From: Pannonibacter carbonis
GTDB taxonomy: Bacteria; Pseudomonadota; Alphaproteobacteria; Rhizobiales; Stappiaceae
Assembly: GCF_003012935.1 (NCBI RefSeq)
Contig: NZ_PUDR01000004.1
Location: forward strand, 368,254-432,253
Direction of reading: 5' to 3'
Length of the DNA stretch: 64,000 bases
In this document: in pieces, positions 44,379 to 55,200 of the stretch
Position numbering within the stretch: position 1 is the stretch's first letter
How the letters are laid out: the number at the start of each line of letters is the position of its first letter
Translations under genes and position numbers: made by a program
The notes under the pieces: generated by a model
Seen by the model: only the letters and a program-made list of their open reading frames with translations
Told to the model about the DNA's origin: nothing
The model's database searches: none

Positions 44379-47183
44379 TCAGCCAGACGTTACGGGGGCA
44401 GGCTCCGGCTTTCCTTCCACCGCCTCGGTCAGCCGCTCGCGGATCGTCTCCTGACGGCTGATGTTGGAGATTTTCTGGCCCGTCAGGTCGGTCACGTAGA
44501 ACACGTCCACCACCCGCTCACCAAAGGTCGAGATATGCGCGGAGGCGATGTTGAGATTGAGCCCGGCAATCGCCCGGGTCAGCTCGTACAGAAGTCCGGG
44601 ACGGTCCAGCCCGCTGACTTCCACGACGGTGTAGCTGTCCGACCAGGAATTGTTGACCAGAACCTCGGCCGCCACCCGGAACGCCTTCATGCGCCCCTTC
44701 ATGTTGGCCTTCTTGGCGATGTGTTCCGGCAGGGGCATCTCGCCCCGCAGGGTTTTCAGGATGATGTCTGTGATGCGTTCGCCGCGCCGGCGCTCGTCGG
44801 CATCATCTGGCAACTCGCGGCCAACGAAGATCGAATCCAGCGCGAAGCCATCCGTCGTCGTGTCGATCTGCGCATCGACGATGTTGGCACCGGTGACGAA
44901 ACACGCCCCGGCAATTGACGACAGCAGGCGCGGATGGTCCGGCGCAAGGATGGTGATTTCCGTAACGCCCTCGAAGGCATGCGTGCGCACCTCGGCGGCA
45001 AATTTCTCGTTGCGCGCGTCGGCCCGGCGGATCAGCTCGGCATGGGCAATCGCCCGGTCGATTTCCGCCCGCATCCAGTAGGCGGGATAGTGCCGACCGA
45101 CATAGGACTGGCGTTCGCTCGTGGTCCAGTGGGTGAGCTTTTCCAGGAGCCGTTCCTTGGCGTCGGTCACCACTTCCTTGCGGCTCAACTGGCTGTGTCC
45201 GCCGGTCAGATGCGGCTCGCATTCGTAGTAGAGCGTCCTCAGCAGCTGGCCCTTCCAGCCGTTGAAGACCCCGGGACCAACGGCGCGGATATCGGCAACC
45301 GTCAGGATCAGCAGCAACTTCAACCGCTCCAGGCTCTGAACGATCTGCGCAAAGTCATCAATGGTTTTGCGGTCGGAGAGATCGCGCGACTGGGCATAGG
45401 TGCTCATGTCGAGATGGTGCTCGATCAGCCAGGCAACGGTTTCGGTCTCGGCCGCACTCAGGCCGAGGCGTGGGCAAACCTTGCGGGCAATCTTGGCACC
45501 GGCGATCGAGTGATCCTCGGGACGCCCCTTGGCGATGTCGTGCAGGAACATTGCCACATACAGGACACGGCGGTTCTGGATCGACTTGATGAGCTGGCTG
45601 GCTAGCGGATTCTCGCCCTCAGCCCCGCCCCGTTCAATCTCGGCCAGAACGCCGATGGAGCGCAGCAGGTGCTCGTCCACCGTGTAGTGGTGGTACATGT
45701 TGAACTGCATCATCGCCACGACCTTGCCGAAGTCCGGCACGAAGCGGCCCAGGACACCGGCTTCGTTCATGGCGCGCAAGGTCGCTTCCGGCTGTGATCT
45801 CGATGTGAGGATCGACAGGAACAACCGGTTGGCTTCCGGATTGTCACGCAAGGCTGCGTTGATCAGCGACAGCGAGCGATGGATCAGCTGCATCAGCTCC
45901 GGATGCAGGATGTAGTTCAGCCGGTCGGCCACCTGGAACACGCGGATAAGGTTCACGGGATCTTCCCGGAACACCATGTCGCTGGCCGCATTGATTCGCC
46001 CGTTCTCGGCGACAAAGCCCGGTGCCTCGCGGATTGGCTGCGCGGCCGGACCGCGCGGGCTCTTCAGCCGCAGCATCAGTCCGGTGAAGCCCGTGCCATG
46101 GGGCGACTTCACATGCTGCGCCTCAAGGGCCGAACACAGGATGCGCGTCAGGTCGCCCACGTCCTTGGCGACCAGGAAGTAGTGCTTCATGAAGCGCTCG
46201 ACGTCCTTCAGCCCGGGATGCTGGGTGTAGCCAAGCCGGATCGCGATCTCGCGCTGGACGTCAAAAGACAGGCGTTCTTCGGGACGACCGGTGAGATAAT
46301 GCAGATGGCAGCGGACTGCCCAAAGGAAGTCCTCGCATTTGACAAAGAGGTTGTACTCTGCCCGCGACAGCACACCCTTCGACACAAGTTCGGACTGGCG
46401 GCGTACGCGATAGTGATACTTGGCGATCCAGAACAGGGTGTTGAGGTCGCGCAGGCCGCCCTTGCCTTCCTTGATGTTCGGCTCGACCAAGTAGCGCGAC
46501 ATGCCCTGCCGCTTGTGGCGCTCGTCGCGTTCGGCAAGCTTTGCCGCAATGAAATCTGAACTCGTGCCGGCCACGACTTCCGTATCGAATTTCGTCTGCA
46601 ATTCCCGGAACAGTGTTTCCTCGCCCCAGATAAAACGCGCTTCGAGGACCGCTGTACGGATGGTCATGTCGGACCGGGACAGGCGGATGCATTCCTCAAG
46701 GTTTCGGGTCGCATGGCCCACCTTGAGGCCAAGGTCCCACAGCATGTAGAGGATGTATTCCACCACCTGCTCACCCCAGGGGGTCTGCTTGTAGGGCAGC
46801 AGGAACAGAAGATCGACGTCCGAGCCGGGGGCCAGTGTGCCGCGTCCGTAGCCGCCCACGGCAACCACAGCCATGCGCTCGGCCGTCGAGGGATTGGTGA
46901 TCCGGTAGACATGCGCCAGCGCGAAATCATAGATGACGCGAATGAGTTCATCCTGCAGGTGACTGAGCCGACGGGCACAGGCGAGCCCGCCACCCTCGCG
47001 GTTGAGATGCTCCTGCGCCACCTCGCGGCCAGCCCTCATGGCAGCCTTCAGCTCGGCCAGCGCAGCGGCTCGGACCTTGTTGTCGGTTCCCAGACCATCA
47101 TAGCCGGCTGTCAGGCTGGTCAGCTTCGCCCGCAAGGCATCAGCATCGATCATGTCGGCAAAATCGGAGGCGGGATAACTCAT
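44379..47183 (-). CDS. glnD: [Protein-PII] uridylyltransferase/uridylyl-removing enzyme
   Basis: The 934-residue protein has the nucleotidyltransferase motif GGYGRGTLAPGSDVDLLFLL (about residues 90-110), the HD phosphohydrolase motif FLHDIAKGRPEDH (about 545) and two C-terminal ACT domains (from about 735 and 845) that sense glutamine. GlnD uridylylates and deuridylylates PII proteins to signal nitrogen status. Both activities look intact. Confidence 0.96.
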   Translation of the reverse strand: MSYPASDFADMIDADALRAKLTSLTAGYDGLGTDNKVRAAALAELKAAMRAGREVAQEHLNREGGGLACARRLSHLQDELIRVIYDFALAHVYRITNPSTAERMAVVAVGGYGRGTLAPGSDVDLLFLLPYKQTPWGEQVVEYILYMLWDLGLKVGHATRNLEECIRLSRSDMTIRTAVLEARFIWGEETLFRELQTKFDTEVVAGTSSDFIAAKLAERDERHKRQGMSRYLVEPNIKEGKGGLRDLNTLFWIAKYHYRVRRQSELVSKGVLSRAEYNLFVKCEDFLWAVRCHLHYLTGRPEERLSFDVQREIAIRLGYTQHPGLKDVERFMKHYFLVAKDVGDLTRILCSALEAQHVKSPHGTGFTGLMLRLKSPRGPAAQPIREAPGFVAENGRINAASDMVFREDPVNLIRVFQVADRLNYILHPELMQLIHRSLSLINAALRDNPEANRLFLSILTSRSQPEATLRAMNEAGVLGRFVPDFGKVVAMMQFNMYHHYTVDEHLLRSIGVLAEIERGGAEGENPLASQLIKSIQNRRVLYVAMFLHDIAKGRPEDHSIAGAKIARKVCPRLGLSAAETETVAWLIEHHLDMSTYAQSRDLSDRKTIDDFAQIVQSLERLKLLLILTVADIRAVGPGVFNGWKGQLLRTLYYECEPHLTGGHSQLSRKEVVTDAKERLLEKLTHWTTSERQSYVGRHYPAYWMRAEIDRAIAHAELIRRADARNEKFAAEVRTHAFEGVTEITILAPDHPRLLSSIAGACFVTGANIVDAQIDTTTDGFALDSIFVGRELPDDADERRRGERITDIILKTLRGEMPLPEHIAKKANMKGRMKAFRVAAEVLVNNSWSDSYTVVEVSGLDRPGLLYELTRAIAGLNLNIASAHISTFGERVVDVFYVTDLTGQKISNISRQETIRERLTEAVEGKPEPAPVTSG

Positions 47184-47379
47184 GGTCCTTTGCGGATCCT
47201 TGTCTGTCTGAAAGGCTGTGATTTTCGTCGAGTTCCGGTCGAATTCCAGAAGCTATCGCGGGTCTTGAAGGCGTGACACAGCGCGCCCGCACCGTCTTGC
47301 TGTTTGCAGGACAATAGTCCCATCCCGTGTCCACACAAGGCTGCAAGGCCCTGCAGGGGCCGTTTGGTCCGCCAGAATG

Positions 47380-47751
47380 CTAGACATTGTCGCGGGCGGC
47401 CACGACCCGAAGCTGATGCAGCAGATGATCAAGCGACTCCGCGCTGAGGCCGCCGATCTTGCGCTCCAGCAGATTGGTCAGCTCGGTTGCCCGCGGATCC
47501 AGGCCGGAAGTATCCAGCGTCACCTTCGGGTCCGACATCTCGGCAAGGCGCTGGATCTCCTCCGCTTCATCCCAGATCACATTGAAATAAGTGATGATGC
47601 GTTGCACGAGAAACCAGGTCGGCTTGCCACGCTTGCCATGTTCCAGTGCGGACAGATAGGCGCTGGAGACCGACAGTCCCGCTGCCATCTCCTTCAGCGA
47701 GACACCGCGCTTGGCGCGCATCTCCCGCAGTTTTGCCCCAAGCGGCGTCAT
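47380..47751 (-). CDS. XRE-family helix-turn-helix regulator
   Basis: A 123-residue protein: N-terminal XRE HTH (residues about 5-60, AKRGVSLKEMAAGLSVSSAYLSALEHGKR in two segments) and a helical C-terminal tail with an LERKIGGLSAESLDHLL segment. Targets are unknown. It is the last gene of tim44-mltA-smr-xre, 14 nt after smr, an order common in alphaproteobacteria. Confidence 0.87.
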   Translation of the reverse strand: MTPLGAKLREMRAKRGVSLKEMAAGLSVSSAYLSALEHGKRGKPTWFLVQRIITYFNVIWDEAEEIQRLAEMSDPKVTLDTSGLDPRATELTNLLERKIGGLSAESLDHLLHQLRVVAARDNV

Positions 47752-47765
47752 GCCTGCCCCTCTTG

Positions 47766-48347
47766 CTAGTTGTCCCTCGCCTTGCGCAGGCGCACATAGA
47801 GGGCACCGGACCCGCCATGGGTCAGATGCGCTTCCTCAAATCCGAGAACGATGGTCCTGAGGTCGGCCATGGCCAGCCATTGCGGCACGACACGGCGCAG
47901 GATGCCGCGCTCATCCATGTATGCCGCCATCGATCCTGCCCCACCCTTGCCGGTGATCACCAACACGAATGTATAGCCTTGCCGTTGTGCGAAATGCAGG
48001 AAAGACCGCAACCGGTCATGCGCCTGATGCTGGGTCAGGCCATGCAGGTCGATGCGCGCATCAATGTTGCGTTGCCCGCGGACGACCTTCTGCCGTACCC
48101 GGCGCTCGATCGGCGCCAGCGGCGGCGGTCCCTTCGGCTGCGGCGCCGGCCGCATCGCGGTTTCAGTTGCCGGCGGTGTCTTGGAGGCCGCAACGTCCTC
48201 GGCAGTCAGGGGCGGCGGCGGTGCCGCCGTTTCCTCCGGGGTCCAGATTGTTGACTTCAGAGGCGTGGCGCTTGCTGCCACTTTGGACCAAAGTTCGCGC
48301 TCCTCGCCGGTCAGATTGCGCGGACCGCGGCGACGCCCTCCGCTCAC
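47766..48347 (-). CDS. Smr/MutS2-type domain protein
   Basis: The 193-residue protein has a Pro/Ala-rich N-terminal half, then an Smr domain (about residues 95-190) with DLHGLTQHQAHDRL and ITGKGG. Smr domains are RNA or DNA endonucleases linked to ribosome rescue and MutS2. I prefer the GTG at 48347, whose GTGA overlaps the mltA stop by 4 nt; a GTG at 48386 is possible. Confidence 0.88.
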   Translation of the reverse strand: MSGGRRRGPRNLTGEERELWSKVAASATPLKSTIWTPEETAAPPPPLTAEDVAASKTPPATETAMRPAPQPKGPPPLAPIERRVRQKVVRGQRNIDARIDLHGLTQHQAHDRLRSFLHFAQRQGYTFVLVITGKGGAGSMAAYMDERGILRRVVPQWLAMADLRTIVLGFEEAHLTHGGSGALYVRLRKARDN

Positions 48348-49564
48348 GACCCCTGCCCCAGAAGATGTGCCAGCTTTCGTGGCCACAGCAGCGTCATTGA
48401 AGCAGGATGCCGCACGGCGCCAGCTATCGTCCCGGCTTTTGCCCCTGACCCGATGAACAGGTCGCCCCGCGCCTGGCCCTTGATCGCAGAGCCGGTATCA
48501 TCAACGATCATCAACCGTTGCCAGCGTGGGTCAGTGAGGCCCGAGCCGGCCAGATCAGCGTCGACAAAGACGGGCATGCCGTAAGTGTGCAGGGAATGGT
48601 CCATCGCAATGCTGCGCCCTGCCACCAATGGCACACCGGCCGCACCAATCGGACCCTGGCCTGGATCAATGTCCTCAATGGCTCTGAAAAAGATGAAGGA
48701 GCGGTTGTGGGCAAATAGCCAGTCCATCCGCTGCGGATTGCGCTGGAGCCAGCCGCGCAAGCCCGTCATGGTGAAGTCTTCCGGCGTGCCTTCGCCCGCC
48801 TGGACCAGCACCCGGCCAATCGCCGTATAAGGGTGCCCCGTCTTGCCGGCATAGCCGACACGTATCACGGAGCCATCCTCGAGGCGGACGCGGGCCGAGC
48901 CCTGCACATGCACGAAAAAAGCATCGACCGGGCTTCTCAGCCAGATCAGCTCGAGATCCTTGCCCTCAAGCGCGCCTTTCATGATTGAGGGGCGGTCAGG
49001 CAGGACCTCGAACGCCTTGCCACGTCTGATGCCATGGCTGATATCAGCCGGCCAGCCTTTCGGCCGGTTCTTGTCCGTTACAAGGGTCAGCCCTTGCGGG
49101 GCCCTGTAGAGTGGCGTCGCATAGACTTCCGACGGCTTGCGGGAGCCGTCGACTTCAGGTTCATAGTATCCAGTGACAAATCCGGAAGCGACAATCCGCG
49201 CCGGGACGAAAGCGCGCTCGAAAAAGGCACGCGCATCCGAATTCGATGCAGCATCTGGTGCGTCTTTGCAGATCTGCTTCAGCTCTGCCAGAACTTCGCG
49301 CTGGCTCTGACTGGTTGATGGAACGCCTGTCCGGGTGTCATCGCGGCTGTTGCAAAAGCGCCGAAAGGCGGAGAGGGCTGCCAGGTGGTCATCCCGATCC
49401 CAGCCCGAAATCTCGGCAAACGACCCGGCAGCAAGGCGTGATGTCAGATCGTCGGACACGGACGCTGTCTTCCCCGGCTTTGCAAATGCGCCGCCCGGAG
49501 CAAAGCCCTGGGCGGCGGTCAGAAGGATCAACAGGGCGCCGACGCGCCGGAGCGCTCGGCTCAT
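48344..49564 (-). CDS. mltA: Membrane-bound lytic transglycosylase A
   Basis: A 406-residue MltA: a signal peptide (VGALLILLTAAQGFAPGGAFA), the MltA domain with GFVTGYYEPEVDGSRK and YAGKTGHPYTAIGRVL, and a C-terminal 3D domain (PVFVDADLAG ... RLMIVDDTGSAIKGQARGDL) bearing the catalytic Asp. It cleaves peptidoglycan to 1,6-anhydro-muropeptides. Start overlaps tim44 by 4 nt. Confidence 0.94.
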   Translation of the reverse strand: MSRALRRVGALLILLTAAQGFAPGGAFAKPGKTASVSDDLTSRLAAGSFAEISGWDRDDHLAALSAFRRFCNSRDDTRTGVPSTSQSQREVLAELKQICKDAPDAASNSDARAFFERAFVPARIVASGFVTGYYEPEVDGSRKPSEVYATPLYRAPQGLTLVTDKNRPKGWPADISHGIRRGKAFEVLPDRPSIMKGALEGKDLELIWLRSPVDAFFVHVQGSARVRLEDGSVIRVGYAGKTGHPYTAIGRVLVQAGEGTPEDFTMTGLRGWLQRNPQRMDWLFAHNRSFIFFRAIEDIDPGQGPIGAAGVPLVAGRSIAMDHSLHTYGMPVFVDADLAGSGLTDPRWQRLMIVDDTGSAIKGQARGDLFIGSGAKAGTIAGAVRHPASMTLLWPRKLAHLLGQGS

Positions 49565-50286
49565 TCCGCCGATTCGGTGGCAACCAGCTTCCAGTTCGGA
49601 TCACGGGTGCTGGTGTCACGCGCGAAGGTCCAGATGTCGACAACTTCGCTGACTTTCGCCGGGTCGCCGTCGATCACATGACCATCCCGGTCGCGGGTGG
49701 CAGAAATCAGCTCGCTCTGAAGCCGCACGGTCACCTGAGCCGTAGTTCCCTTAAGGGCAGCTTCGACGATTTCGGCCTTGTTGATGCCGACAAACGTCGA
49801 TTCCACCGTTTCGCCGCGCGTTTCCCGGTCATTGATCGCCGTGACAAATCCGTCGAATACATCCTTCGACAGCAGTTGCTTCAATGTCTTGCGATCCCCT
49901 TCGGCGAAGGCTGTCACGATCATCTCGTAGGCGCCGCGCGCGCCTTGCAGGAACTGCTCTGGCTCGAAGCTCCGGTCAGCCGAAAGAATCTGGCGCAGCG
50001 CTGCGTTCAACGCGGTTCCAGACGGCGCGACCTTGTCGAGAACGACCTCGCCAGACGCCGGTTCATCACCAGCCGTACCGGTGGGCGTACCGGGCAACGG
50101 AATGACATTGTCACGCTGTGCGGGAGCTTTTTCCCGGTCTTCGCGGTCCTGGGCCGGCTTGGAATAGGGATCGAACGGCGGCCGCTCATTGCCCGTCCGC
50201 TTGCCAAGGACTGATCGCAGCTTGAAGAACACGAACACAGCCAGTGCCAGGAGGATGATGTTGTAGATGTCCAGAACGTCGCTCAT
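49561..50286 (-). CDS. Tim44-like (TIM44/MRPL45 domain) membrane protein
   Basis: A 241-residue protein with one N-terminal transmembrane helix (VLDIYNIILLALAVFVFFKL), a Pro/Asp-rich linker and a C-terminal Tim44 domain (about residues 105-235, with GARGAYEMIVTAFAEGDRK). Bacterial Tim44-like proteins are inner-membrane and of uncertain role. ATG 50286 opens the transmembrane helix; the frame runs open to 50481 with no conservation. First gene of the operon, divergent from fxsA. Confidence 0.93.
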   Translation of the reverse strand: MSDVLDIYNIILLALAVFVFFKLRSVLGKRTGNERPPFDPYSKPAQDREDREKAPAQRDNVIPLPGTPTGTAGDEPASGEVVLDKVAPSGTALNAALRQILSADRSFEPEQFLQGARGAYEMIVTAFAEGDRKTLKQLLSKDVFDGFVTAINDRETRGETVESTFVGINKAEIVEAALKGTTAQVTVRLQSELISATRDRDGHVIDGDPAKVSEVVDIWTFARDTSTRDPNWKLVATESAE

Positions 50287-50501
50287 GGGTGCTACCGGCT
50301 TTTGATCCCTGGCCTGATGTCCGGATGCTGTCGGCGCACCCCGGATCCACCGGTCAGGTTCCTTTGAATGTAGGGGTTCTTGAACCAGCATCCAGTGCCA
50401 AGAGCAAGGCGATTGTTGGACGCCCCCGGCAAGATACTCGCAATCCCGTTCAAGGCACCTTATCTTGGGCGGGTTAGCCAACAGTCAACGTCAGGTATTT
50501 C

Positions 50502-51011
50502 GTGGCCTTTCTGGTTCTTGCCGGTCTCATCCTTCTCCCGCTTGCGGAGATCGCGGTCTTCATCATGATCGGCGAGGAAATCGGCGTCTTGCCGACAATC
50601 CTGCTGACCGTCGCCACCGCCATCGCCGGAACGGCCATGCTGCGGCACCAGGGCCTGTCGCTTGTCCGCAAGATGCAGGGCGAGCTGGACGCTGGCCGGG
50701 TGCCGGGCGAGGAAATGATGCATGGTGTGCTGATGGTCACCGCCAGTATTCTGCTGCTCCTGCCCGGGTTCCTGACCGATACCATCGGTCTCCTGCTTTT
50801 CCTTCCGCCACTGAGGGCGCTTCTGGTCCGGCGCATGGCAAGCCGGGCCACCATCATTGCCGCCAAGCGCTCTGGCACCCGCGGGCCAACGGTCGTGGAT
50901 CTGGATGCGGAAGACTGGCACCGGGAAGCGTCGCAAACTGCTGACACCCCCGGTGGATCCAAGCGTCCCGCCCTGGAGAGCCCTTGGAAAGACACCGGTG
51001 ACAAGCCGTAA
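50502..51011 (+). CDS. fxsA: FxsA family membrane protein
   Basis: A 169-residue protein with three hydrophobic segments; LLPLAEIAVFIMIGEEIGVL, LLTVATAIAGTAMLRHQG and LLLLPGFLTDTIGLLLFLPP match FxsA, whose overproduction relieves F-exclusion of phage T7. GTG start at 50502 is used. It is divergent from tim44, as in other alphaproteobacteria. Confidence 0.92.
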   Translation: MAFLVLAGLILLPLAEIAVFIMIGEEIGVLPTILLTVATAIAGTAMLRHQGLSLVRKMQGELDAGRVPGEEMMHGVLMVTASILLLLPGFLTDTIGLLLFLPPLRALLVRRMASRATIIAAKRSGTRGPTVVDLDAEDWHREASQTADTPGGSKRPALESPWKDTGDKP

Positions 51012-51116
51012 CGAGACCCGGCGCTTCACAGTCTTGTGATTGCTGCGTTGCAAGAGTTGTCGGAATTACCAGCATTCTTAACCGACAGCGTCGCCAATGC
51101 ACGTTAAGGTTGACTT

Positions 51117-52181
51117 ATGGCAGCCGGCAGTTTCTCCCCTATGCACCCAACCGTTCCTGCGCGTCTCGACTGGATCGATCACGCGAAGGGCATCTGCATC
51201 ATACTCGTGGTGATGATGCACAGTGTATTTGGCATGGAGCTTGCCGCCGGCGAAACCGGCTGGATGCACCCTGTCGTGCAGTTTGCCGCGCCGTTCCGCA
51301 TGCCTGATTTCTTCCTGATTTCAGGCCTGTTTGTCGCCAATGTGCTGGACCGCGACTGGCGGCTGTATCTTGACAGGAAGGTCGTTCATTTCCTTTATTT
51401 CTACGTCCTGTGGCTGACGATCCAGTTCGCAGTCAAGGCGCCGGGCATGGTCGCTGAACTGGGTGTCGAGGCAACAGCTGGCGAGTATCTTCTTGCTTTC
51501 GTTCAGCCGTTTGGCACGCTGTGGTTCATCTACCTTCTGGCGATCTTCTTTGTCGTGACAAAAATATTGCACGGCCTGAAGGTTCCGTGGCAACTGACCC
51601 TTTTCCTTGCTGCAGTGTTGCAGATCGCTCCTGTCGAGACCGGGGTGTATATCCTCGACTATTTTGCTGATCGATTCGTCTTCTTCTTTGCGGGATATGT
51701 GTTTGCGCCGCGCCTGTTTGCGCTTGCCGCCCTGGCTGCAGAAAAGCGTTCCGCAGCACTGGGCGCTATCGCCATCTGGGCCTGCCTGAACGGAGCTGCA
51801 GTTGCCACCGGCAGCTATCCCCTTCCCGGCCTGTCTCTGGCACTGGGCGCGGCCGGCGGCGTTGCCGTGGTTCTTGTCTCAAGTCTCCTCGCCTCGTCCG
51901 GCCACCTTTCCTGGTTGCGTTGGATGGGCGCACATTCGATCGTCATCTACCTCGCCTTCTTTTTCCCGATGGCGGTGGCCCGTCTGCTGCTTCCCAAGCT
52001 TGGCCTGTTTGATACGGGCACGATGTCCTTGCTGGTCACGTTTGCCGCTGTGAGCGGACCGGTTGTCCTCTATCTGGCAATTGAGCGAACCGGCCTCGGC
52101 TGGTTCTTGTTCAGACGGCCGGCCTGGGCCCATATTGCCCGGCCAGCAGCGACCAAACAGGCCGGACAAGCAGCAGAATAG
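51117..52181 (+). CDS. Acyltransferase 3 family membrane protein
   Basis: A 354-residue membrane protein with about ten hydrophobic segments and the family opening RLDWIDHAKGICIILVVMMH (conserved Arg, Asp-x2-KG, His). Such proteins move acetyl, succinyl or other acyl groups to periplasmic sugars or peptidoglycan; the acceptor is unknown. AAGG lies 7 nt before ATG 51117. It sits alone between fxsA and polA. Confidence 0.88.
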   Translation: MAAGSFSPMHPTVPARLDWIDHAKGICIILVVMMHSVFGMELAAGETGWMHPVVQFAAPFRMPDFFLISGLFVANVLDRDWRLYLDRKVVHFLYFYVLWLTIQFAVKAPGMVAELGVEATAGEYLLAFVQPFGTLWFIYLLAIFFVVTKILHGLKVPWQLTLFLAAVLQIAPVETGVYILDYFADRFVFFFAGYVFAPRLFALAALAAEKRSAALGAIAIWACLNGAAVATGSYPLPGLSLALGAAGGVAVVLVSSLLASSGHLSWLRWMGAHSIVIYLAFFFPMAVARLLLPKLGLFDTGTMSLLVTFAAVSGPVVLYLAIERTGLGWFLFRRPAWAHIARPAATKQAGQAAE

Positions 52182-52244
52182 GCGACCAGCCAGGCCATTG
52201 CTGCGGACGCACATTCACCCTTTCTTCCTCCGGGCCAAGCGGGC

Positions 52245-55200
52245 ATGATCCGCGCCATGTCGAACGATGCTTCCCCCCCCGCGCTCACCGCTGACGACCA
52301 CCTCATTCTGGTCGACGGTTCCACCTTCATTTTCCGCGCCTATCACGCGCTGCCACCCCTGACGCGCAAGTCGGACGGGCTGCCAGTTGGCGCGGTCTCC
52401 GGCTTCTGCAACATGCTGTGGAAGCTCTTGACCGAAGGCCTGACGCCGGAAAAGGGCGACGAGCCGACCCACTTTGCCGTCATTTTCGACCATTCGTCCA
52501 AGACGTTCCGGAGTGATATCTATCCGGACTACAAGGCCCAACGCCCGGCACCGCCGGAAGATCTGATCCCGCAGTTTGGCCTGATCCGCACGGCCACCCG
52601 TGCCTTCAATGTGCCGTCGATCGAGCAGGAAGGGTTTGAAGCTGACGACCTGATCGCCACTTATGCCCGCCAGGCGGCGGAGATGGGCGCGCGCGTCACC
52701 ATCGTGTCCGGTGACAAGGACCTGATGCAGTTGATCGGTCCCCGCGTTGGCATGATCGACACAATGAAGAACAAGATCATCGGCGAACCGGAGGTGTTCG
52801 AGAAATTCGGCGTCGGTCCGGACAAGGTGATCGAGGTCCAGTCGCTCGCCGGCGACAGCGTCGACAATGTCCCGGGTGTTCCCGGCATCGGGCTCAAGAC
52901 GGCGGCGCAGCTCATTCTCGAGTTCGGCGATCTGGAGACGCTGCTTGCCAACGCGCACACCATCAAGCAGACCAAGCGCCGCGAAAACCTGATCGAATTT
53001 GCCGAACAGGCCCGCATTTCCAAACAGCTGGTGACGCTGAAGACCGATGTGCCGGTCCTCATTCCTGTAACGGATCTGGCCGTTGAGCCGGTCAATGGTC
53101 CGCAGGCTGTGGGTTTTCTCAAGGCGATGCAGTTCACCACCCTCACCCGCCGTGTCGCCGATGCGACAGGGGCCGAGGTTGCCAACATCGAACCGTCCGA
53201 GTTCGAGATTGCCGGCTGGCATACACCCGATGCGAAGGGCCGCCAGATGGAGCGCGGCGAGACTGTTGCACCGGTTGATATCTCGGAAGGCTCAAGTGGT
53301 AGTCGTTCGGTCGCCACACCAGCTGACGCCACCGCCGGTCTGATGACGGCGCAGGCCCTTGCCGAAGGCCGACAGAACGAGGCGCGCAGTCTCAAGATCG
53401 ACCACGCAACCTATGAGACCGTCCGCGATCTCGACCGGCTGAAGGCCTGGGTCGCCGAAGCCATGGAAGCTGGTCTCGTCGCCTTCGACACTGAGACCAC
53501 CTCGCTGGATGCCATGCAGGCAAGCCTCGTCGGCGTGTCGTTGGCAACACGGCCCGGCCGGGCCTGCTACGTGCCGCTTGGCCATGTCGACGGCGAAGGC
53601 GACCTGCTCGGTGGCGGCGGTCTGGTTCCCGGCCAGATCCCGCTGCGCGAGGCCCTGGGCGTCCTCAAGCCGCTGCTGGAGGACGCCGGCGTCCTCAAGA
53701 TCGGCCAGAACCTCAAATATGACTATCTCCTGATGCTGCGCTACGGCGTTGCCATCGGCCCGCTCGACGACACCATGCTTCTGTCCTACGCGCTGGACGC
53801 GGGCAAGGGCGGCAACGGCATGGACGAGCTGTCCGACCGCTGGCTCGGGCACACGCCGATTTCCTTCAAGGACGTGGCCGGCTCGGGCAAGTCGATGATC
53901 ACCTTCGACAAGGTGGCGATCGACAAGGCGACGGCCTATGCCGCCGAAGATGCGGACGTGACCTTGCGGCTCTGGCGCGTGCTGAAGCCGCGTCTGGCAT
54001 CTGAGGCCATGGCCACGGTTTACGAGACGCTGGAGCGGCCGATGGTGCCGGTGCTGGCCCGCATGGAGCGGCGCGGCATTTCCATCGACCGGCAGATGCT
54101 GTCGCGCCTGTCCGGTGAGTTCGCGCAAGGCATGGCCGCTGTCGAGGCGGAGATCTATGCCCTGGCCGGCGAGACGTTCAACATCGGCTCACCGAAACAG
54201 CTGGGTGACATCCTGTTCGGGCGGATGGGCCTGCCCGGCGGCAAGAAAACCAAGACCGGCGCATGGTCTACCGCCGTTTCCGTGCTGGATGATCTCGCAG
54301 CAGAAGGCCACGAACTGCCGGTGAAAATCGTCGAGTGGCGCCAGCTCGCCAAGCTGAAGTCCACCTACACCGACGCGTTGCCCGGCTACATTCATCCCGA
54401 GACAAAGCGCGTCCACACATCCTATTCGCTGGCCTCGACCACGACGGGGCGTCTGTCCTCGTCGGAGCCAAACCTGCAGAACATTCCGGTCCGCACTGAA
54501 GCCGGCCGCAAGATCCGCAAGGCGTTCGTGGCGGACAAGGGCCGCAAGCTGATCTCGGCCGATTACAGCCAGATCGAGCTGCGCGTGCTGGCCCATATCG
54601 CCGATATCCCGCAGCTGAAGAAGGCCTTCGCCGACGGGCTGGACATTCACGCCATGACGGCGAGCGAGATGTTCGGCGTGCCGGTGAAGGACATGGACCC
54701 GATGGTCCGCCGCCGCGCCAAGGCGATCAATTTCGGCATCATCTATGGCATCTCGGCCTTTGGCCTTGCCGCCCAGCTCGGCATCTCGCGCGGCGAGGCG
54801 AGCGACTACATCAAGATGTATTTCCAGCGTTTCCCCGGCATCCGCGACTACATGGAAGCGGTGAAGCGGGAAGTGCACGACAAGGGCTATGTCACCACCA
54901 TCTTCGGTCGCAAGGCGCACTATCCGGACGTGAACACGTCAAATCCGTCGATGCGCGCCTTCTTCGAGCGCGCGGCAATCAACGCGCCGATCCAGGGATC
55001 GGCCGCTGATATCCTGCGCCGGGCGATGGTGCGGATGGAGGGCGCGCTCGCCGCTGCCAACTCGTCTGCCGACATGCTGCTGCAGGTTCACGATGAACTC
55101 ATCTTCGAGGTGGATGAGGCCGGCGTCGATCAGGCCATTCCGGTCATCCGCCATGTGATGGAGACAGCCTGCGAACCATCCCTCCGCCTGACAGTGCCGC

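Noticed and set aside
42758..44461. 567-codon open frame antisense to murJ
   Set aside because: Shadow frame rich in Gln/His/Arg; murJ is complete on the minus strand.
47320..47365. GC-rich hairpin after the XRE gene as a terminator
   Set aside because: Short imperfect stem (GGCCC/GGGCC) and no T-tract.
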